Part shown: positions 63,217 through 64,000 of the stretch, piece after piece
How the letters are laid out: each line of letters begins with the position of its first letter
Position numbering within the stretch: the stretch's first letter is position 1
Assembly: GCA_035649175.1 (NCBI GenBank)
Contig: DASRKB010000102.1
Coordinates: 1 to 64,000, forward strand
Direction: 5' to 3'
Length of the DNA: 64,000 nt
Source of the DNA: SCGC-AG-212-J23 sp035649175
Lineage (GTDB): Bacteria > Pseudomonadota > Gammaproteobacteria > Burkholderiales > SG8-39
The notes under the pieces: generated by a model
What the model saw: the letters and a program-made list of their open reading frames with translations, nothing else
Databases searched by the model: none
What the model was told of the DNA's origin: nothing
Translations under genes and position numbers: made by a program

Positions 63217-64000
63217 ATGGGAGTCGCTGGTTCACTCGGACGCATCGGCGTGGTCATCGCCGTCCTGGGCGTCTCTGGCGCGGTCGCGGCGTTCGCCACG
63301 ATGGCGCCCGCACCCGGCGCGGACCCGCGGCTGTCGCAGAGCGCCTTCGTGGAGGCGCTGCCCATCGACACGGAAGATGCGCTGCTCCCGGCGCCGGCCT
63401 CCTACATCCGTGAAGAGCAGCTTCAGCGCGGCGACACCATCCCGGTCTTCCTGAGCCGGCTGGGCATCGCCGACGAGCACCTAGGTCGCCTCGCGCGGCT
63501 ACCCGTCCTGAAGGGCCTGCGGCCCGGCACTCACGTAAGCGCGGTCGTGAGCGCCGAGGGCATGCCGCTTTCCGTCAGCTTCCTCAACGGCCGCGACGCC
63601 CTGGTGGAGATCACCCCCGACGGGCGCGCCGCCGAGCGGCGCGCGGACTTCGAGACGCGCGCGGTCATGAGATCGAGCGTGATCCGCTCGTCGCTTTTCG
63701 CCGCCGCCGACGACGCGGGAATCCCCGACAACGTGGCCATGCAGCTCGCGGATGTCTTCAGCGGCGATGTCGACTTCCACCGCGACCTGCGCAAGGATGA
63801 CCGCTTCACTGTGGTGTACGAGATGCACACGCTCCTCGGCCGGCCGGTGCGCGCGGGCCGCGTCCTGGCCGCCGAGTTCGTCAACCAGGGCAAGACCTAC
63901 CGCGCGGTGCACTATGGCTCGAGCTATTACGCGCCCGACGGCAAGAACATGCGCAAGGCATTCTTGCGGGCGCCGCTGGAGTTCTCCCGCGTGAGTTCAG
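63217..64000 (+). CDS. M23-family peptidoglycan endopeptidase-like protein, N-terminal part
   Basis: The frame stays open from ATG 63217 to the window end (261 codons seen), so it is 3'-truncated. An N-terminal membrane anchor (VVIAVLGVSGAVAAFA, about residues 12-27) is followed by a periplasmic region with QRGDTIPVFLSRLGIADEHL, a LysM-like/CsgI-type segment, and VFSGDVDFHRDLRKDDRFTV, the pattern preceding the M23 catalytic domain in MepM/NlpD-like endopeptidases. The catalytic HxH part would lie beyond the window. The tyrS/M23 divergent pair is a conserved betaproteobacterial context. No ribosome-binding site is obvious. Confidence 0.82.
   Translation, partial: MGVAGSLGRIGVVIAVLGVSGAVAAFATMAPAPGADPRLSQSAFVEALPIDTEDALLPAPASYIREEQLQRGDTIPVFLSRLGIADEHLGRLARLPVLKGLRPGTHVSAVVSAEGMPLSVSFLNGRDALVEITPDGRAAERRADFETRAVMRSSVIRSSLFAAADDAGIPDNVAMQLADVFSGDVDFHRDLRKDDRFTVVYEMHTLLGRPVRAGRVLAAEFVNQGKTYRAVHYGSSYYAPDGKNMRKAFLRAPLEFSRVSS

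Noticed and set aside
1..64000. CRISPR array, tRNA/rRNA genes, prophage or insertion sequences
   Set aside because: I saw no regularly spaced repeats, no cloverleaf or rRNA signature, and no integrase, transposase or phage structural genes.

Overview
The window is high-GC DNA (about two thirds G+C by eye) that looks like the chromosome of a betaproteobacterium, probably related to Burkholderiales. The support is gene content and order: aspS with a DUF502 gene and an fmdB-type zinc ribbon, ssb next to a YajR-like MFS transporter divergent from uvrA, tyrS divergent from a cell-wall M23 peptidase, and many Liv-type and TRAP solute transporters. Genes are packed tightly with ATGA, GTGA and TGATG junctions, and several convergent pairs overlap at their 3' ends. 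I found no tRNA, rRNA, CRISPR array, prophage or recognisable transposase. No gene-free stretch exceeds 300 bases.

Layout. 1-7.7 kb: an acyl-CoA ligase with livGF on the plus strand faces livKHM on the minus strand, a complete branched-chain-type ABC transporter split into two convergent halves; a hairpin terminator separates livK from livH. 7.7-12.3 kb: a minus-strand operon fmdB, DUF502, aspS, secreted barnase-like RNase, barstar, nudB-like Nudix hydrolase and an endonuclease/exonuclease/phosphatase-fold protein. 12.3-17.7 kb: ssb, MFS transporter, uvrA and a TetR regulator with an operator inside its promoter. 17.7-22.8 kb: esterases, a thioesterase, a PHB depolymerase that apparently starts at CTG, and acetoacetyl-CoA ligase. 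22.8-30.5 kb: putA, aspA, a double cNMP-binding protein, a GlnQ-type ATPase, and an ECF sigma factor with a membrane partner. 30.5-37.3 kb: YkgJ cysteine cluster protein, ThDP enzyme, HSL-type esterase, CoA-binding protein, AraC regulator, metY and an alcohol dehydrogenase.

37.3-42.1 kb is the most unusual part. A CHASE2 adenylate/guanylate cyclase, an exported FecR-like protein and an exported caspase-like protease lie together. The cyclase and FecR-like genes are bracketed by a perfect 42-bp direct repeat that encodes the caspase C-terminus; the left copy ends a truncated caspase fragment. 42.2-44.4 kb: gamma-glutamyltransferase and a glutathione transferase. 44.3-49 kb: a six-gene minus operon (MaoC hydratase, Liv-type binding protein, CitE-like lyase, thioesterase, hydrolase, lipoprotein aminopeptidase). 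49-55.4 kb: FAD hydroxyacid dehydrogenase, an exported methyltransferase with TlpA and transglutaminase-like proteins, a BKACE enzyme, ChaC and a PatB-type lyase. 55.4-60 kb: a TRAP transporter with two tandem binding proteins. 60-64 kb: an enolase-superfamily enzyme, a metallo-beta-lactamase-fold hydrolase, tyrS and the start of an M23 peptidase.

The genes suggest a heterotroph that scavenges organic acids, amino acids and glutathione, activates acids to CoA esters, and recycles polyhydroxybutyrate. Two regulatory patterns recur. Several divergent gene pairs share one symmetric -10 element, and in several plus-strand genes the -10 box ends only 7-9 nt before the start codon with no ribosome-binding site, as expected for leaderless mRNAs.
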